A DNA stretch of 64,000 bases from Zhihengliuella flava (GCF_015751895.1 NZ_JADOTZ010000001.1:62001-126000), one strand, 5' to 3'; shown: positions 1 through 9,518, counted from the stretch's first letter. Made by a program: numbers and translations. The notes: generated by a model from the letters alone, not told the origin.

Positions 1-45
1 CCGCACGCCGGGCTGCCAGCGCAGTCCGGCCGGCCCACGTGAAGA

Positions 46-87
46 AAAGGGGTACGACGCCGCCATGCGCCGGCGTCGTACCCCTTT
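46..87 (-). terminator. Intrinsic terminator of the VKOR gene
   Basis: A perfect 17-bp inverted repeat (46-62 with 71-87) surrounds an 8-nt loop. Read on the minus strand it is followed by TTTTC and lies 14 nt past the VKOR stop codon. It is a strong hairpin with a short U-tract, as expected of a Rho-independent terminator. Confidence 0.85.
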
Positions 88-101
88 CGTCTGGTGGGGG
101 A

Positions 102-713
102 TTAGCCGCCGAAGAAGACCCCGGCGAACTCCATCACGACGGTCGCGGCAACGAGGACGATGAGCCCGAGAGCGATGACCCAAGCCCACTCCCGAGCGAA
201 CCGCTGGAGCTTCTCGCCCCCGCCGATGAAACCGTGGCTGATGTTCCGGGCTGTGGTCAGCACAAACAGTGGGATCGTCATGGCCCACACCACCATGCAG
301 TAGAGGCACAGGATGCGAATCTCATAGACGGCCTGGCTCCATAGCCAGACGATGAAAGCGAAGGCGAGCGTGATGCCAATCTGCAGGCCGATCCAGAACC
401 AGCGCGGTAGCGAAGCGCCGGCCACGAGGCACATGCCAATCGTCATCACCACGGCGAATCCGACGATGCCGATGAGTGGATTGGGAAACCCGAAGAGCGC
501 GGCCTGCCACTGATTCATGACGGCCCCACAGGAAACCCATGGATTGATGTCGCAGCTCGTGACATGGTTGGGGTTGGCGTAGAGCTCAAGCCGCTCCAGG
601 ACCAGAATCACGGAGGCCAGCCACGCGATGGTGGAGGCGATGGTCAGGAACCACCCGAAGCCGCGGGCGGAGTCAGTGGGGCGCTCGGTGCGTGCCAACA
701 GAGTCTCGGACAT
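102..713 (-). CDS. Vitamin K epoxide reductase (VKOR) family membrane protein
   Basis: This 203-residue polytopic membrane protein has about five hydrophobic segments (roughly 21-40, 79-98, 105-125, 132-153 and 176-199). It has the VKOR cysteine set: Cys54 and Cys62 in the first extracytoplasmic loop, and a quinone-proximal CxxC (LCLYC, Cys136 and Cys139). Family members pass electrons from DsbA-like thiol oxidases to quinone and so drive disulfide formation outside the cell. No thioredoxin domain is fused to it, so it must work with a separate DsbA-like partner that is not in this window. It diverges from the RNase E/G gene. The start has no ribosome-binding site but sits 6 nt after a good -10 element. 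Confidence 0.93.
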   Translation of the reverse strand: MSETLLARTERPTDSARGFGWFLTIASTIAWLASVILVLERLELYANPNHVTSCDINPWVSCGAVMNQWQAALFGFPNPLIGIVGFAVVMTIGMCLVAGASLPRWFWIGLQIGITLAFAFIVWLWSQAVYEIRILCLYCMVVWAMTIPLFVLTTARNISHGFIGGGEKLQRFAREWAWVIALGLIVLVAATVVMEFAGVFFGG

Positions 714-719
714 GATGTC

Positions 720-725
720 AGTCTA
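720..725 (-). promoter_or_regulatory. -10 element for a leaderless VKOR transcript
   Basis: On the minus strand TAGACT lies exactly 6 nt before the ATG at 713, so transcription should begin at or next to the start codon. No Shine-Dalgarno sequence is present. This is inference from the TANNNT pattern and its spacing. Confidence 0.5.
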
Positions 726-1107
726 GGGACTGTGCGTGATTTCTGCCTGCGCGAAACCTGTGAGCCGCACGGCAGTGTGAGACAATGACCGTGGTCGGGG
801 ACGGATCCACAGTTCGTTGCCGACCCAGTGACAGCCTTCCCGGCCCACGGGCGATGTTTCGATACGGTGGCAGTGTGAGACGCCAGCGAGACGAATTCCG
901 CCCTCGGTCGCCGCAACAGAAAGCGGTATGCCAGGGAGCGCGCCGCTGGTTCGCAGCGTTTGTTAGCGCCCACCGATGACGGGCGCTCAGGCTGCGAATA
1001 GCTACTGACTTCCGGTCACCGGCTGCCCCACAGGGCCGCCGTTCCGACCGACCGATCGCCCGGGGCGTCGCTGTGGACGGACCGCCGGCAAGGAGATATT
1101 GAGTCCA
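726..1107. other. Divergent intergenic region with a 13-bp direct repeat
   Basis: About 380 bases separate the VKOR gene from RNase E/G. I see no credible gene. The 13-mer GGCAGTGTGAGAC occurs at 771-783 and again at 869-881, 98 bases apart on the same strand. The region presumably holds the rne promoter and a long 5' leader; RNase E genes in other bacteria are autoregulated through such leaders. The ribosome-binding site AAGGAG is at 1090-1095. Confidence 0.4.
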
Positions 1108-3987
1108 ATGGACGAAACGAAGGACACAAGCAACACGACGACGGATCAGGCGCCGGAGGCTCCAGCCGAGATCGCAGAGCCTCGTGAGCCAGTGACGGAG
1201 CCAGCGGAGGAGCCCTCGGCACCGAAAAAGGCCGTGAAGCGCGCCCCGCGCAAGCCCCGCGCCAAGAAGACTGCCGCTGCTGAGCCCACGGCCGGAGAGA
1301 AGGACGCCGCCGACGACGGTCAGGACGCCTCCGCGGAGTCGGCTGCACCTGAAACCACGGCCGAGGCGGTAACGACCGACGTCGACGCATCGGAAGAAGC
1401 GTCCCAGCAGACACCGGCAAGCGGGCCGAGCGGCCAAGCCGAGGAAGCGGCAGCGCCGGCCACATCGGTCTTGTTCCAAGCTCCCGATTTCAGCACGTTG
1501 CCGCCGGCCGAGCCGAGCGGTCGCTCCGGGGAGGACCGCGACGAGTCTGACGACGAGGAACAGGGCGGCACCAATCGCCGGTCCCGCCGCCGTCGTCGGC
1601 GTGGGGGCACCGAGCAATCTTCAACCGGGGAGCAGGCAGCGGAGGCAGACGCCACCGACACCGAGCAGGAGCCGGAGGAGGCTACGAGCCGTCGTCGCCG
1701 TCGTCGCCGTCGTGGCGACGCCGACCTCGAGGTGACCGACGACGCGACCGGGACCGTCACGCGCGTCCGTGCACCGCGCGGCGGCGAGCAGGGATCTCAG
1801 AAGGTTGCCAGCGTTAAGGGCTCTACCCGGCTCGAAGCCAAGCGCCAGCGCCGTCGGGAGTCGCGCGATTCCGGACGGCGTCGCCAAGTCATTACCGAGG
1901 CCGAGTTCCTGGCTCGCAGGGAGTCGGTCGATCGCCAGATGGTGGTGCGCCAAGCGGACGATCGCATCCAGATTGGCGTGTTGGAGGACGGGGTGCTGGC
2001 CGAGCATTTCGTTTCTCGAACCCAGCAGGACTCGCTGATCGGCAATGTCTACGTGGGCAAGGTTCAGAACGTGTTGCCGTCCATGGAAGCCGCATTCATC
2101 GACATCGGGCGTGGCCGTAACGCCGTGCTGTACGCCGGTGAGGTCAATTGGGACGCCGCAAAGCTGGATGGACAGCCGCGCCGCATCGAAAACGCGCTGA
2201 AGTCCGGCGATTCCGTCTTGGTGCAGGTGACGAAGGATCCAGTCGGGCACAAGGGCGCCCGCCTGACGAGTCAAGTGTCCCTGCCCGGCCGGTACTTGGT
2301 GTACGTTCCGGGCGGGTCCATGACCGGAATTTCTCGCAAGCTCCCCGACGTGGAGCGGAATCGTCTGAAGAAGATCCTTAAAGACCACCTGCCGGAGAAT
2401 GCGGGGGTCATTGTTCGCACCGCAGCCGAAGGCGCGAGCGAGGAGGAGTTGATGAATGACATCAACCGCCTGCGCGCACAGTGGGAGGACATCCAGGGCA
2501 AGTCCACCTCGAAGAAGACGACGCCGCCCGAACTGCTGTACTCCGAACCGGACCTGACGATCAAGGTGGTCCGTGACGTCTTCAATGAGGACTTCACCAA
2601 ACTCGTCGTCGCGGGCGAGGAAGCCTGGGACACCATCGAGGCTTACGTGACCTATGTGGCGCCCGATCTGCTCGAGCGGCTGGAGAAGTGGGAGGCTGAC
2701 GAGGATATCTTCGCGGCCAAGCGGATCGATGAACAGATCTTTAAGGCGTTGGACCGGAAGGTCTTCCTTCCGTCAGGTGGCTCGCTGGTGATTGATCGCA
2801 CCGAAGCGATGACCGTCATTGACGTCAACACCGGTAAGTTCACCGGCTCGGGCGGTAATCTCGAGGAAACCGTCACCAAGAATAATTTGGAGGCCGCGGA
2901 GGAGATTGTCCGGCAACTGCGCTTGCGGGACATCGGTGGCATCATCGTGATCGACTTCATCGACATGGTCTTGGAGTCCAATCGGGACTTGGTGCTGCGT
3001 CGCCTGGTGGAGTGCTTGGGACGTGACCGCACCAAGCACCAAGTGGCGGAAGTGACCTCCCTTGGATTGGTTCAAATGACGCGTAAGCGCATGGGTACCG
3101 GCCTCCTCGAGGTCTTCAGCGAAAACTGCGAGGCGTGTGCGGGACGTGGCGTCATTACGCATGACGAACCGGTTGAACACCGTCGCAGTCACAACTCGCA
3201 GGGCGAACCGCAGCAGGAGAAGTCGTCCCGCCGGCGTCGTAAGGGTGAGAAGTCTCAGGAATCCAAGCCCAAGTCGGCCCAGCAGAATCCGAGTCCCGAC
3301 GAGGAGGCGAAGGCGAACGCCACCCGCGCAGCGGTGGCCAACATCGCCGCCGCGGCCCATGCGGCGCACTCGCACGACGAGAAGGCTGACGAGCCGGCAG
3401 GCGCTCGAGCCGAGCGCGATGGCAACCGCCAGCATGACCAAGGAGCTGCACCAACACAGCCAGGGCGCGCAGCAGAACCGGCACCCACCCCGGAAACCGA
3501 ACCAGAAGCCGTCGTCGAAATCGCGGGGGAGAAGGTCAAGCTGCCGCGGTCACGCCGTGGTCGGCGTAAGGCGACGGCTCCGACGCAGAGTCCGGAGCTG
3601 ACGCTGGAGAGCCTGACGGCTGCCTTTGGGGTGACGCCCGGGGGCGAGTCCTCCGAGCAGGGCCGCACCGAGCAGGGCCGCACCGAGCAGGGCGCGAAGG
3701 CAGCGGCACCGGAGCCCAAGGCCCCGACGGCCAGCATGGCGCCTGAGGCGAGTGGTGCAGGAACCGCCATCGCCTCCGCGGCCACCCCCGCGCCAGCTCG
3801 CAAACGCGGGCGTGGTACCCGGGCGGCCACCAGCGCCCAGGGGTCGGGGCAGACGCCAATCGAGCGGCGCGCCAGCCTTGAGGCTGAAGGGACCGCGCAC
3901 ACGGTCAGCGCGACGGCGGTGCCGAAGAGTCAGGACGTGGAACAGCCCACCATGTTTGGCGTGGGCGTGCCCGCCTCCGAACTCTAA
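1108..3987 (+). CDS. rne: Ribonuclease E/G
   Basis: Single-strand-specific endoribonuclease central to mRNA decay and rRNA/tRNA processing. About the first 270 residues are a disordered acidic/basic extension with two arginine runs. Next come an S1 RNA-binding domain (about 284-400) and a catalytic DNase I-like core with the metal-binding aspartates in VIDVNTG (near 570) and IIVIDFIDM (near 612). The Zn-link motif CEACAGRG (near 673) is followed by a second disordered tail of about 280 residues. Long arms on both sides of the core are typical of actinobacterial RNase E. ATG 1108 is 12 nt after AAGGAG. A TTG at 1099 is in frame but only 3 nt from that site, so the start is uncertain by three residues. 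Confidence 0.93.
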   Translation: MDETKDTSNTTTDQAPEAPAEIAEPREPVTEPAEEPSAPKKAVKRAPRKPRAKKTAAAEPTAGEKDAADDGQDASAESAAPETTAEAVTTDVDASEEASQQTPASGPSGQAEEAAAPATSVLFQAPDFSTLPPAEPSGRSGEDRDESDDEEQGGTNRRSRRRRRRGGTEQSSTGEQAAEADATDTEQEPEEATSRRRRRRRRGDADLEVTDDATGTVTRVRAPRGGEQGSQKVASVKGSTRLEAKRQRRRESRDSGRRRQVITEAEFLARRESVDRQMVVRQADDRIQIGVLEDGVLAEHFVSRTQQDSLIGNVYVGKVQNVLPSMEAAFIDIGRGRNAVLYAGEVNWDAAKLDGQPRRIENALKSGDSVLVQVTKDPVGHKGARLTSQVSLPGRYLVYVPGGSMTGISRKLPDVERNRLKKILKDHLPENAGVIVRTAAEGASEEELMNDINRLRAQWEDIQGKSTSKKTTPPELLYSEPDLTIKVVRDVFNEDFTKLVVAGEEAWDTIEAYVTYVAPDLLERLEKWEADEDIFAAKRIDEQIFKALDRKVFLPSGGSLVIDRTEAMTVIDVNTGKFTGSGGNLEETVTKNNLEAAEEIVRQLRLRDIGGIIVIDFIDMVLESNRDLVLRRLVECLGRDRTKHQVAEVTSLGLVQMTRKRMGTGLLEVFSENCEACAGRGVITHDEPVEHRRSHNSQGEPQQEKSSRRRRKGEKSQESKPKSAQQNPSPDEEAKANATRAAVANIAAAAHAAHSHDEKADEPAGARAERDGNRQHDQGAAPTQPGRAAEPAPTPETEPEAVVEIAGEKVKLPRSRRGRRKATAPTQSPELTLESLTAAFGVTPGGESSEQGRTEQGRTEQGAKAAAPEPKAPTASMAPEASGAGTAIASAATPAPARKRGRGTRAATSAQGSGQTPIERRASLEAEGTAHTVSATAVPKSQDVEQPTMFGVGVPASEL
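3655..3693 (+). repeat. 15-bp tandem repeat in the rne C-terminal tail
   Basis: The unit GAGCAGGGCCGCACC occurs 2.6 times in tandem, in frame, and encodes the pentapeptide EQGRT. It lies in the disordered C-terminal arm and could vary in copy number without shifting the frame. Confidence 0.8.
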
Positions 3988-3994
3988 AATCGAT

Positions 3995-4023
3995 CCGGTG
4001 GCTCGGCGGGGACGAGCCACCGG
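3995..4023 (+). terminator. Hairpin downstream of rne
   Basis: An 11-bp perfect stem (3995-4005 with 4013-4023) with a 7-nt loop starts 8 nt after the rne stop. It has no U-tract, so it may be a weak terminator or a 3'-end stabiliser. Confidence 0.5.
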
Positions 4024-4105
4024 GCGTGCCGCAAGGCGAGCGGGTCGCGGGGGAGCGCCCCCGGGCTCACTCAGGGTCTTGACGGCGCGCCGGGGACCGT
4101 TGTAT

Positions 4106-4135
4106 TTGCTCCACGGGGGCGCACTAGCGTAGTCT
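4106..4135 (+). promoter_or_regulatory. Candidate promoter for rplU-rpmA
   Basis: TTGCTC (4106-4111) and TAGTCT (4130-4135) are separated by 18 nt. The transcript would carry a leader of about 160 nt before rplU. That leader contains the 9-mer GGATCATCA twice (4218-4226 and 4249-4257). Otherwise the 4024-4303 gap shows no gene. An L21 autoregulatory leader is possible but not demonstrated. Confidence 0.35.
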
Positions 4136-4303
4136 AGTTCTTCGGTGCGAACGCCGCTCATCGGAACTTTTCCAATCGGCGTGACTGCACAGCGCAATTC
4201 TCCGGAGCACGTCCCTTGGATCATCACGATCACCGAGCGGATCGCTGGGGATCATCATGCGCAGTAATGAGATTTAAGAACGTCGAGAGAAGTGAGTACC
4301 AAA

Positions 4304-4612
4304 GTGGTGTACGCAATTGTCCGCGCTGGCGGCCACCAGGAGAAGGTCTCGGTTGGAGACTTCATCACCCTTGACCGCGTTCCCGTAGCTGCTGGCGGCA
4401 CCATTGAGCTCCCCGCCCTGCTGCTGGTCGACGGTGACAAGGTGACTTCTGATAGCAACGAACTGTCCAAGGTCAAGGTGACGGCCGAGGTCGTCGAGAA
4501 CTACCGCGGCGGTAAGATCGTGATCCAGAAGTACAAGAACAAGACCGGTTACAAGAAGCGCCAGGGCTTCCGCGCTGCTCTGACCAAGGTCAAGGTCACG
4601 TCGATCGCCTAA
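4304..4612 (+). CDS. rplU: 50S ribosomal protein L21
   Basis: Large-subunit ribosomal protein that binds 23S rRNA. The protein opens [10 protein letters not shown], the normal L21 N-terminus, and carries the conserved C-terminal [13 protein letters not shown] segment that contacts rRNA. I chose GTG at 4304 because L21 proteins begin just before YAI. A GTG at 4292 is in frame and would add four residues but has a poorer ribosome-binding site. rpmA follows 47 nt later, the usual L21-L27 pairing upstream of the Obg GTPase. Confidence 0.95.
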   Translation: MVYAIVRAGGHQEKVSVGDFITLDRVPVAAGGTIELPALLLVDGDKVTSDSNELSKVKVTAEVVENYRGGKIVIQKYKNKTGYKKRQGFRAALTKVKVTSIA

Positions 4613-4659
4613 GCGGCACGACGCGACAGAAACCCCTGAACCGAAGGTAGGCATATTCA

Positions 4660-4914
4660 ATGGCACATAAGAAGGGCGCGAGCTCCACTCGTAACGGCCG
4701 CGATTCCAACCCCCAGTACTTGGGCGTGAAGCGTTTCGGTGGCCAGACCGTCTCGGCCGGCGAGATCATCGTCCGCCAGCGCGGCACGCACTTCCACCCG
4801 GGCGCCAACGTTGGCCGTGGCGGCGACGACACCCTGTTTGCTCTGGCTGCAGGCTCCGTCGAGTTCGGCACCCGCCGTGGTCGCCGCGTCGTGAACATCG
4901 TTTCCGGCGAGTAA
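4660..4914 (+). CDS. rpmA: 50S ribosomal protein L27
   Basis: This 84-residue large-subunit protein has the glycine/lysine-rich N-terminus [16 protein letters not shown], which reaches toward the peptidyl-transferase centre. The conserved GVKRFGGQ and the [16 protein letters not shown] segment follow. There is no N-terminal prepeptide of the firmicute type. It is cotranscribed with rplU and followed by a strong terminator. Confidence 0.98.
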   Translation: MAHKKGASSTRNGRDSNPQYLGVKRFGGQTVSAGEIIVRQRGTHFHPGANVGRGGDDTLFALAAGSVEFGTRRGRRVVNIVSGE

Positions 4915-4960
4915 TTTTCACAAGTCTTCGCTGACGGGTTCGTCAACGTAGCTCTTGCAC

Positions 4961-5001
4961 CTGGAGGGTGGGCCCGCGGGCCCACCCTCCAGTCGTTTTT
5001 T
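4961..5001 (+). terminator. Intrinsic terminator of rplU-rpmA
   Basis: A GC-rich inverted repeat of 14-15 bp (4961-4975 with 4978-4992) is followed three bases later by six T residues (4996-5001). It is the clearest U-tract terminator in the window and separates the ribosomal protein genes from obgE. Confidence 0.92.
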
Positions 5002-5117
5002 CAGTGTTATTTTCCCCGCCGGTGGTCTACCGTCGGTACGGGGACGACGGCGCCGTGCCGTCACCCGCCGCCGGCCCACCTCGGGGTGCGCCGCACCAGA
5101 TGTTAGGAGCCCGAATC

Positions 5118-6689
5118 GTGGCAGCGTTCATCGACCGCGTCGTCCTGCACCTCTCCGGAGGCACCGGAGGGCATGGCTGTGTGTCCGTGCACCGTGAGAA
5201 GTTCAAGCCCCTCGGCGGTCCCGACGGGGGCAATGGCGGTGACGGTGGTGCCGTGATCTTCCGTGTTGATAGCCAGGTCAGCACCTTGCTGGACTACCAC
5301 CATGTGCCGCACCGCAAGGCGGAGAACGGTGAGGGTGGCAAGGGCGGCAATCGTCCGGGCAAGCATGGAGAGTCGCTGGTCCTGCCCGTCCCGGAGGGCA
5401 CCATCGTGAAAGACCGAGCCGGCAATATCTTGGCCGATCTCATTGGCGATGGGGCCGAGTATGTTGCCGCGGCCGGCGGCCAGGGCGGTCTAGGCAACGC
5501 TGCGTTGGCTTCCAAGAAACGTAAGGCTCCCGGCTTTGCGCTGCTGGGCATTCCCGGCGATGAGCGTGACGTCGTCCTAGAACTCAAGACCGTCGCCGAT
5601 ATCGCCTTGGTGGGCTATCCCTCGGCCGGCAAATCGAGCCTGATCGCGGCCCTGTCTGCTGCCCGTCCCAAGATTGCCGATTACCCCTTTACGACGTTGG
5701 TTCCGAATCTCGGCGTGGTTGAGGCGGGCGAAACCCGCTATACCGTGGCCGATGTGCCCGGTCTGATTCCGGGCGCTAGCCAGGGTAAGGGGCTGGGACA
5801 CGAGTTTCTGCGACACGTGGAGCGGTGTGCCGCACTGGTTCACGTGCTCGACTGCGGGGCGCTAGAGACGGACCGGGACCCGATCTCGGACCTCGATGTC
5901 ATTGAGGCAGAGCTGGCTCAATACGCGGTGGACTCTTCGTTCGCGGGCGCCGACGGTCAGCTCGTGCCTCTGAACGAGCGCCCGAAGCTCATTGCCCTCA
6001 ATAAGGTGGACCTGCCCGACGGTGCAGACATGGCTGAGTTTGTTCGCCCTGAGCTGGAAAAGCGAGGGTATCGAGTCTTCGAGATCTCCGCTGTTGCACG
6101 TCAAGGCTTGCGGGAGCTGTCCTTCGCGATGGCCGAGCTAGTCGCGGAAGCACGGGCAAAGATCGACGCAGCCCCCGCCGTCGTTGAGGCACCTGTTATC
6201 AAACCGCGCGCCGTGAATCAACGAGCGTTCACAATCCGGCGTGAAGAGCGAAACCTGGAGCCGCTCTTCCGTATTATCGGAGAGAAGCCGGTTCGCTGGG
6301 TCAAGCAAACGGATTTCCGCAATGATGAGGCTGTTGGTTATTTGGCCGACCGCCTCGCCAAGCTTGGCGTCGAGGACGAGTTGTTCAAGGTGGGTGCCCA
6401 GCCGGGCGACGCCGTCGTGATCGGAGACGAGGACGACAGCGTGGTCTTCGACTGGGAGCCGACCATGAGCGCCGGCGCGGAACTCTTGGGTTCGCGCCGT
6501 GGTCACGACGTGCGCTTGGAGGAGATGCACCGCCCGACGCGCCAGCAAAAGCGTGAGGAACATCAGGCTCGCAAGGAAGCCAAGCAGGCGGCCCGAGACG
6601 AGTTGGAAGCCGAACGCCGCGCTGGGATCTGGACGGAATCGGCGAACTACAAAATGCCCGCCCCTGAAGGAGACAGCGACAAGGCATGA
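5118..6689 (+). CDS. obgE: Obg/CgtA GTPase
   Basis: Essential ribosome-associated GTPase needed for 50S assembly and linked to the stringent response. A glycine-rich Obg fold (about 1-158) is followed by a G domain with P-loop GYPSAGKSS (near 165) and [12 protein letters not shown]-terminal OCT domain (about 365-435) and a charged tail follow. GTG 5118 gives the standard N-terminus [15 protein letters not shown] and lies 8 nt after AGGAG (5105-5109). Longer in-frame starts run back into the rpmA terminator and are rejected. The stop overlaps the proB start as ATGA. Confidence 0.97.
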   Translation: MAAFIDRVVLHLSGGTGGHGCVSVHREKFKPLGGPDGGNGGDGGAVIFRVDSQVSTLLDYHHVPHRKAENGEGGKGGNRPGKHGESLVLPVPEGTIVKDRAGNILADLIGDGAEYVAAAGGQGGLGNAALASKKRKAPGFALLGIPGDERDVVLELKTVADIALVGYPSAGKSSLIAALSAARPKIADYPFTTLVPNLGVVEAGETRYTVADVPGLIPGASQGKGLGHEFLRHVERCAALVHVLDCGALETDRDPISDLDVIEAELAQYAVDSSFAGADGQLVPLNERPKLIALNKVDLPDGADMAEFVRPELEKRGYRVFEISAVARQGLRELSFAMAELVAEARAKIDAAPAVVEAPVIKPRAVNQRAFTIRREERNLEPLFRIIGEKPVRWVKQTDFRNDEAVGYLADRLAKLGVEDELFKVGAQPGDAVVIGDEDDSVVFDWEPTMSAGAELLGSRRGHDVRLEEMHRPTRQQKREEHQARKEAKQAARDELEAERRAGIWTESANYKMPAPEGDSDKA

Positions 6690-7852
6690 AGCAACGCCTG
6701 AGGATGAAGGAAACTCGAAAACCGTCGGCAGTGCGCGAGCGCTCTGACATCACCCGAGCAGGACGAATCGTCGTCAAAGTCGGCTCATCCTCTCTGACCA
6801 CCGTCGACGGCGGCGTCAGTAGCGATGCACTCAAGGCGTTGGTCGATACCTTGGGCCGCGCACGTGCCGCGGGGACCGAGATCATCCTGATCTCTTCCGG
6901 CGCTGTCGCGGCCGGCCTCGCCCCCATGGGGGTCACTCGTCGGCCGCGCGACCTGGCCACGCAGCAGGCGTCAGCCGCTGTGGGACAGGGCCAGCTCGTC
7001 GCTCAGTACGTGGATGAATTCGCCAAGCACGATGTGATCGTGGGGCAGGTGCTGCTGACGGCGGAAGATTTGAATCGCCGTGAGCAGTACGGAAACGCGT
7101 TCGACACGCTCAACCGATTGCTGGATCTCGGCGTACTGCCGATCATTAACGAGCACGACACGGTGGCGACCCACGAGATCCGTTTTGGCGACAACGACCG
7201 TCTGGCTGCCCTCGTGGCCGACCTCGTCAAGGCTGAGACGCTCGTGCTACTTTCCGACGTCGATGCTGTCTATGACGGTCCTCCGCAGAAGGGCGCCAAG
7301 CGCATCAGCCGTGTCGATTCACCGGCGGATCTTGAAGGCGTCGAGATCGGCGGCACGGGGTCGGGCATCGGCACCGGCGGTATGGCCACCAAAGTCCGCG
7401 CCGCGACGATGGCAGCGGAGTCGGGGATTCCAGCCTTGGTGACCTCTGCCGCCAATGTGGGCCGTGTGCTCTCCGGTGAGGACGTTGGAACGTGGTTCTC
7501 CGCCCGCGGTGTGCGCCGTTCGGCACGCATGCTGTGGCTCGAGCACCTCGCTGATGCCGGTGGCCAGCTGGTCCTCGACGCGGGCGCAGTCAAGGCCATC
7601 GCCTCAGGCCGTAAGTCCTTGTTGCCGGCGGGCATTACCGCCGTCCAGGGTGCCTTTGATGCAGGTGACGTCGTTGAACTCACCGATAAGAAGGGCAAGG
7701 TCATTGCCCGCGGCGTCGTGAACTTCGATAACGACGAGCTGCCCGCCATGATCGGCAAGTCCACGCGTGAGCTCGCCAAGAAACAGGGCAAGCGCTATGG
7801 CCGATCGGTCGTGCACATTGATGACATGGTGGTGGTTGACCGCCGCCGCTAG
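6686..7852 (+). CDS. proB: Glutamate 5-kinase
   Basis: Phosphorylates glutamate to gamma-glutamyl phosphate, the first step of proline synthesis. The amino-acid kinase domain (about 25-290) shows [10 protein letters not shown] and [14 protein letters not shown]-terminal PUA domain (about 300-380) gives the long bacterial form of this enzyme. ATG 6686 overlaps the obgE stop by four bases, so translation is probably coupled; an in-frame ATG at 6704 is an alternative. proA follows after 39 nt. Confidence 0.97.
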   Translation: MKQRLRMKETRKPSAVRERSDITRAGRIVVKVGSSSLTTVDGGVSSDALKALVDTLGRARAAGTEIILISSGAVAAGLAPMGVTRRPRDLATQQASAAVGQGQLVAQYVDEFAKHDVIVGQVLLTAEDLNRREQYGNAFDTLNRLLDLGVLPIINEHDTVATHEIRFGDNDRLAALVADLVKAETLVLLSDVDAVYDGPPQKGAKRISRVDSPADLEGVEIGGTGSGIGTGGMATKVRAATMAAESGIPALVTSAANVGRVLSGEDVGTWFSARGVRRSARMLWLEHLADAGGQLVLDAGAVKAIASGRKSLLPAGITAVQGAFDAGDVVELTDKKGKVIARGVVNFDNDELPAMIGKSTRELAKKQGKRYGRSVVHIDDMVVVDRRR

Positions 7853-7891
7853 AGATCACGTTCGAAGCCACTTCTACCCCTAGGGGGAATC

Positions 7892-9178
7892 ATGACTGAC
7901 ACTCTTAACGAAACGAACGCTACCGATGTCGATGCGGCGATTGCTGCGAAGGCTGACCGGGCCCGCTTCGCGTCGCGTATCTTGGCTCAGGCCAACCGCG
8001 ACCACAAGGATCGCGCGCTGCACACCATCGGCGAAACGCTCGATCAGAACCGTGCAGCCATTTTGGCCGGAAACGAAAAGGACCTGGCGCGGGGAGAGGC
8101 GAACGGCACCTCGCAGGCGTTGTTGGATCGTTTGCGGCTCGACGACGCGCGCATTGATGGCCTGATCTCTGCGCTGCAAGATCTCAGCGGCCTGCCCGAT
8201 CCCGTTGGTGAGGTGATGCGCGGTCAGACCCTGCCCAACGGTCTGCGCCTACGCCAGATTCACGTGCCTCTCGGCGTCGTTGGCGCCATCTATGAGGCGC
8301 GTCCCAACGTGACCGTGGATATCGCGGGAATTGCCCTCAAGAGTGGAAATACCGTCTTGCTGCGCGGCGGGTCTGCAGCCGAGGAGAGCAATAAGGTTCT
8401 CATCGGCCTGATTCGCGAGGCTCTGGAGAAGGTGGGCCTGCCAGCGGACGCCGTTCAGGGCATCGACGAGCTCGGTCGCCCGGGCGCGACGGCACTCATG
8501 GGCGCGCGCGGCAAGGTCGACGTCTTGGTTCCGCGCGGCGGGCACAACCTCATCCAGGCCGTCGTGCAGAACGCCACGGTGCCGGTCATCGAAACCGGTG
8601 AGGGCAATGTGCACGTGTTCGTCGATGAGAGTGCGCCCGAGGAATTGGCGGTTCCGATTGTTTTGAATGCCAAGACGCACCGGACCTCGGTGTGTAATGC
8701 GGCGGAGACGCTTCTGATCCACCAGAACGCGGCGGTGGCGCCGAAGGTGCTCAAGGAACTTTCCGATGCGGGTGTGCGTCTGCACGTTGACGAGCGCGCG
8801 GCGAAGCTGGCCGAAGGGCTCAACACCGTGGCGGCGACCGCGGAAGACTGGGACACCGAATACCTCGACATGGACATCGCAGTTGCGGTAGTGGATTCTC
8901 TCGATGACGCCATGGATCACATCCGTGCCCATTCCAGTGGCCACACCGAAGCGATCGTGACCAACGATCTTTCGCAGTCGGAGCGCTTCGTGCGGGAGAT
9001 CGATTCGGCCGCGGTGATCGTCAACGCGTCGACCCGGTTCACGGATGGCGGCCAGCTCGGCCTCGGGGCAGAAGTGGGGATTTCCACTCAGAAGATGCAC
9101 GCGCGCGGGCCAATGGGTTTGCGCGAGCTGACCACCACCAAGTGGGTCATTCAGGGCGACGGGCAGATTCGCCCGTAG
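7892..9178 (+). CDS. proA: Gamma-glutamyl phosphate reductase
   Basis: NADPH-dependent reduction of gamma-glutamyl phosphate to glutamate semialdehyde, the second step of proline synthesis. The 428-residue protein has the aldehyde dehydrogenase-like fold with the catalytic cysteine in TSVCNAAE (near 268), GGLGAEVG-like C-terminal glycines and the cofactor-binding region YEARPNVTVD. AGGGGGAATC precedes the ATG. It follows proB closely, and the labile acyl phosphate is passed between the two enzymes. Confidence 0.97.
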   Translation: MTDTLNETNATDVDAAIAAKADRARFASRILAQANRDHKDRALHTIGETLDQNRAAILAGNEKDLARGEANGTSQALLDRLRLDDARIDGLISALQDLSGLPDPVGEVMRGQTLPNGLRLRQIHVPLGVVGAIYEARPNVTVDIAGIALKSGNTVLLRGGSAAEESNKVLIGLIREALEKVGLPADAVQGIDELGRPGATALMGARGKVDVLVPRGGHNLIQAVVQNATVPVIETGEGNVHVFVDESAPEELAVPIVLNAKTHRTSVCNAAETLLIHQNAAVAPKVLKELSDAGVRLHVDERAAKLAEGLNTVAATAEDWDTEYLDMDIAVAVVDSLDDAMDHIRAHSSGHTEAIVTNDLSQSERFVREIDSAAVIVNASTRFTDGGQLGLGAEVGISTQKMHARGPMGLRELTTTKWVIQGDGQIRP

Positions 9179-9191
9179 GGCACGCGCGTCG

Positions 9192-9222
9192 TTCGGCAGT
9201 GGTGCGCAGTACTGGGTACCAT
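9192..9222 (+). promoter_or_regulatory. Candidate promoter downstream of proA
   Basis: TTCGGC (9192-9197) and TACCAT (9217-9222) are 19 nt apart, in the gap before the small membrane gene and nadD. The -10 fits TANNNT; the -35 is weak. Confidence 0.35.
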
Positions 9223-9239
9223 AGAGGGCAGACTGAGGG

Positions 9240-9267
9240 CCGGCCCGGCCGATCACGGCTGGGCCGG
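9240..9267 (+). other. Leader hairpin before the small membrane gene
   Basis: A 12-bp stem (9240-9251 with 9256-9267, one G-U pair) closes on the loop ATCA. There is no U-tract. It sits between the candidate promoter and the ribosome-binding site AAGGGAGA, so it may act in the 5' leader or as the proA end hairpin. Confidence 0.5.
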
Positions 9268-9293
9268 TCATACCAAGAGAGCAAGGGAGACAC

Positions 9294-9518
9294 ATGTTCA
9301 ATCAGGTCATCGCCTCGGGTGTAGTGACAGCTGCCGAGGAGGCGGAGAGTGCCATGGGCACCGCCCTGCTGATCGGCGGCGGCATCATGGCTGTGTTCTT
9401 GTTGCTGCTCCTCATTACCGTGTCCTTCGCCAACCGTGGCTTGGGCCATGAGCCGCATGCCGAAGTTCAGGATCCGCACCGCCAGCACCCGAATAACCAC
9501 GGTGGAGCGCATCACTAA
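9294..9518 (+). CDS. Small single-pass membrane protein
   Basis: This 74-residue protein has one strong hydrophobic segment (about 22-43, rich in Leu, Ile and Gly) and a histidine-rich polar C-terminus ending NNHGGAHH. An AAGGGAGA ribosome-binding site precedes the ATG. Its 3' end overlaps the start of nadD, which suggests coupled translation. Similar short membrane proteins occur between proA and nadD in related genera as far as I recall, but no function is known to me. The His-rich tail could bind metal; that is speculation. Confidence 0.75.
   Translation: MFNQVIASGVVTAAEEAESAMGTALLIGGGIMAVFLLLLLITVSFANRGLGHEPHAEVQDPHRQHPNNHGGAHH

Noticed and set aside
644-979. Small ORFs on both strands between VKOR and rne
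   Set aside because: No ribosome-binding site, no coding bias beyond base composition and no recognisable domain.
4218-4257. GGATCATCA direct repeats before rplU as an operator
   Set aside because: Only two nine-base copies, with no symmetry and no matching regulator nearby; noted in the promoter entry only.
8249-9301. 350-codon minus-strand frame over proA
   Set aside because: Shadow of proA in a high-GC genome, with no start signal and no family features.
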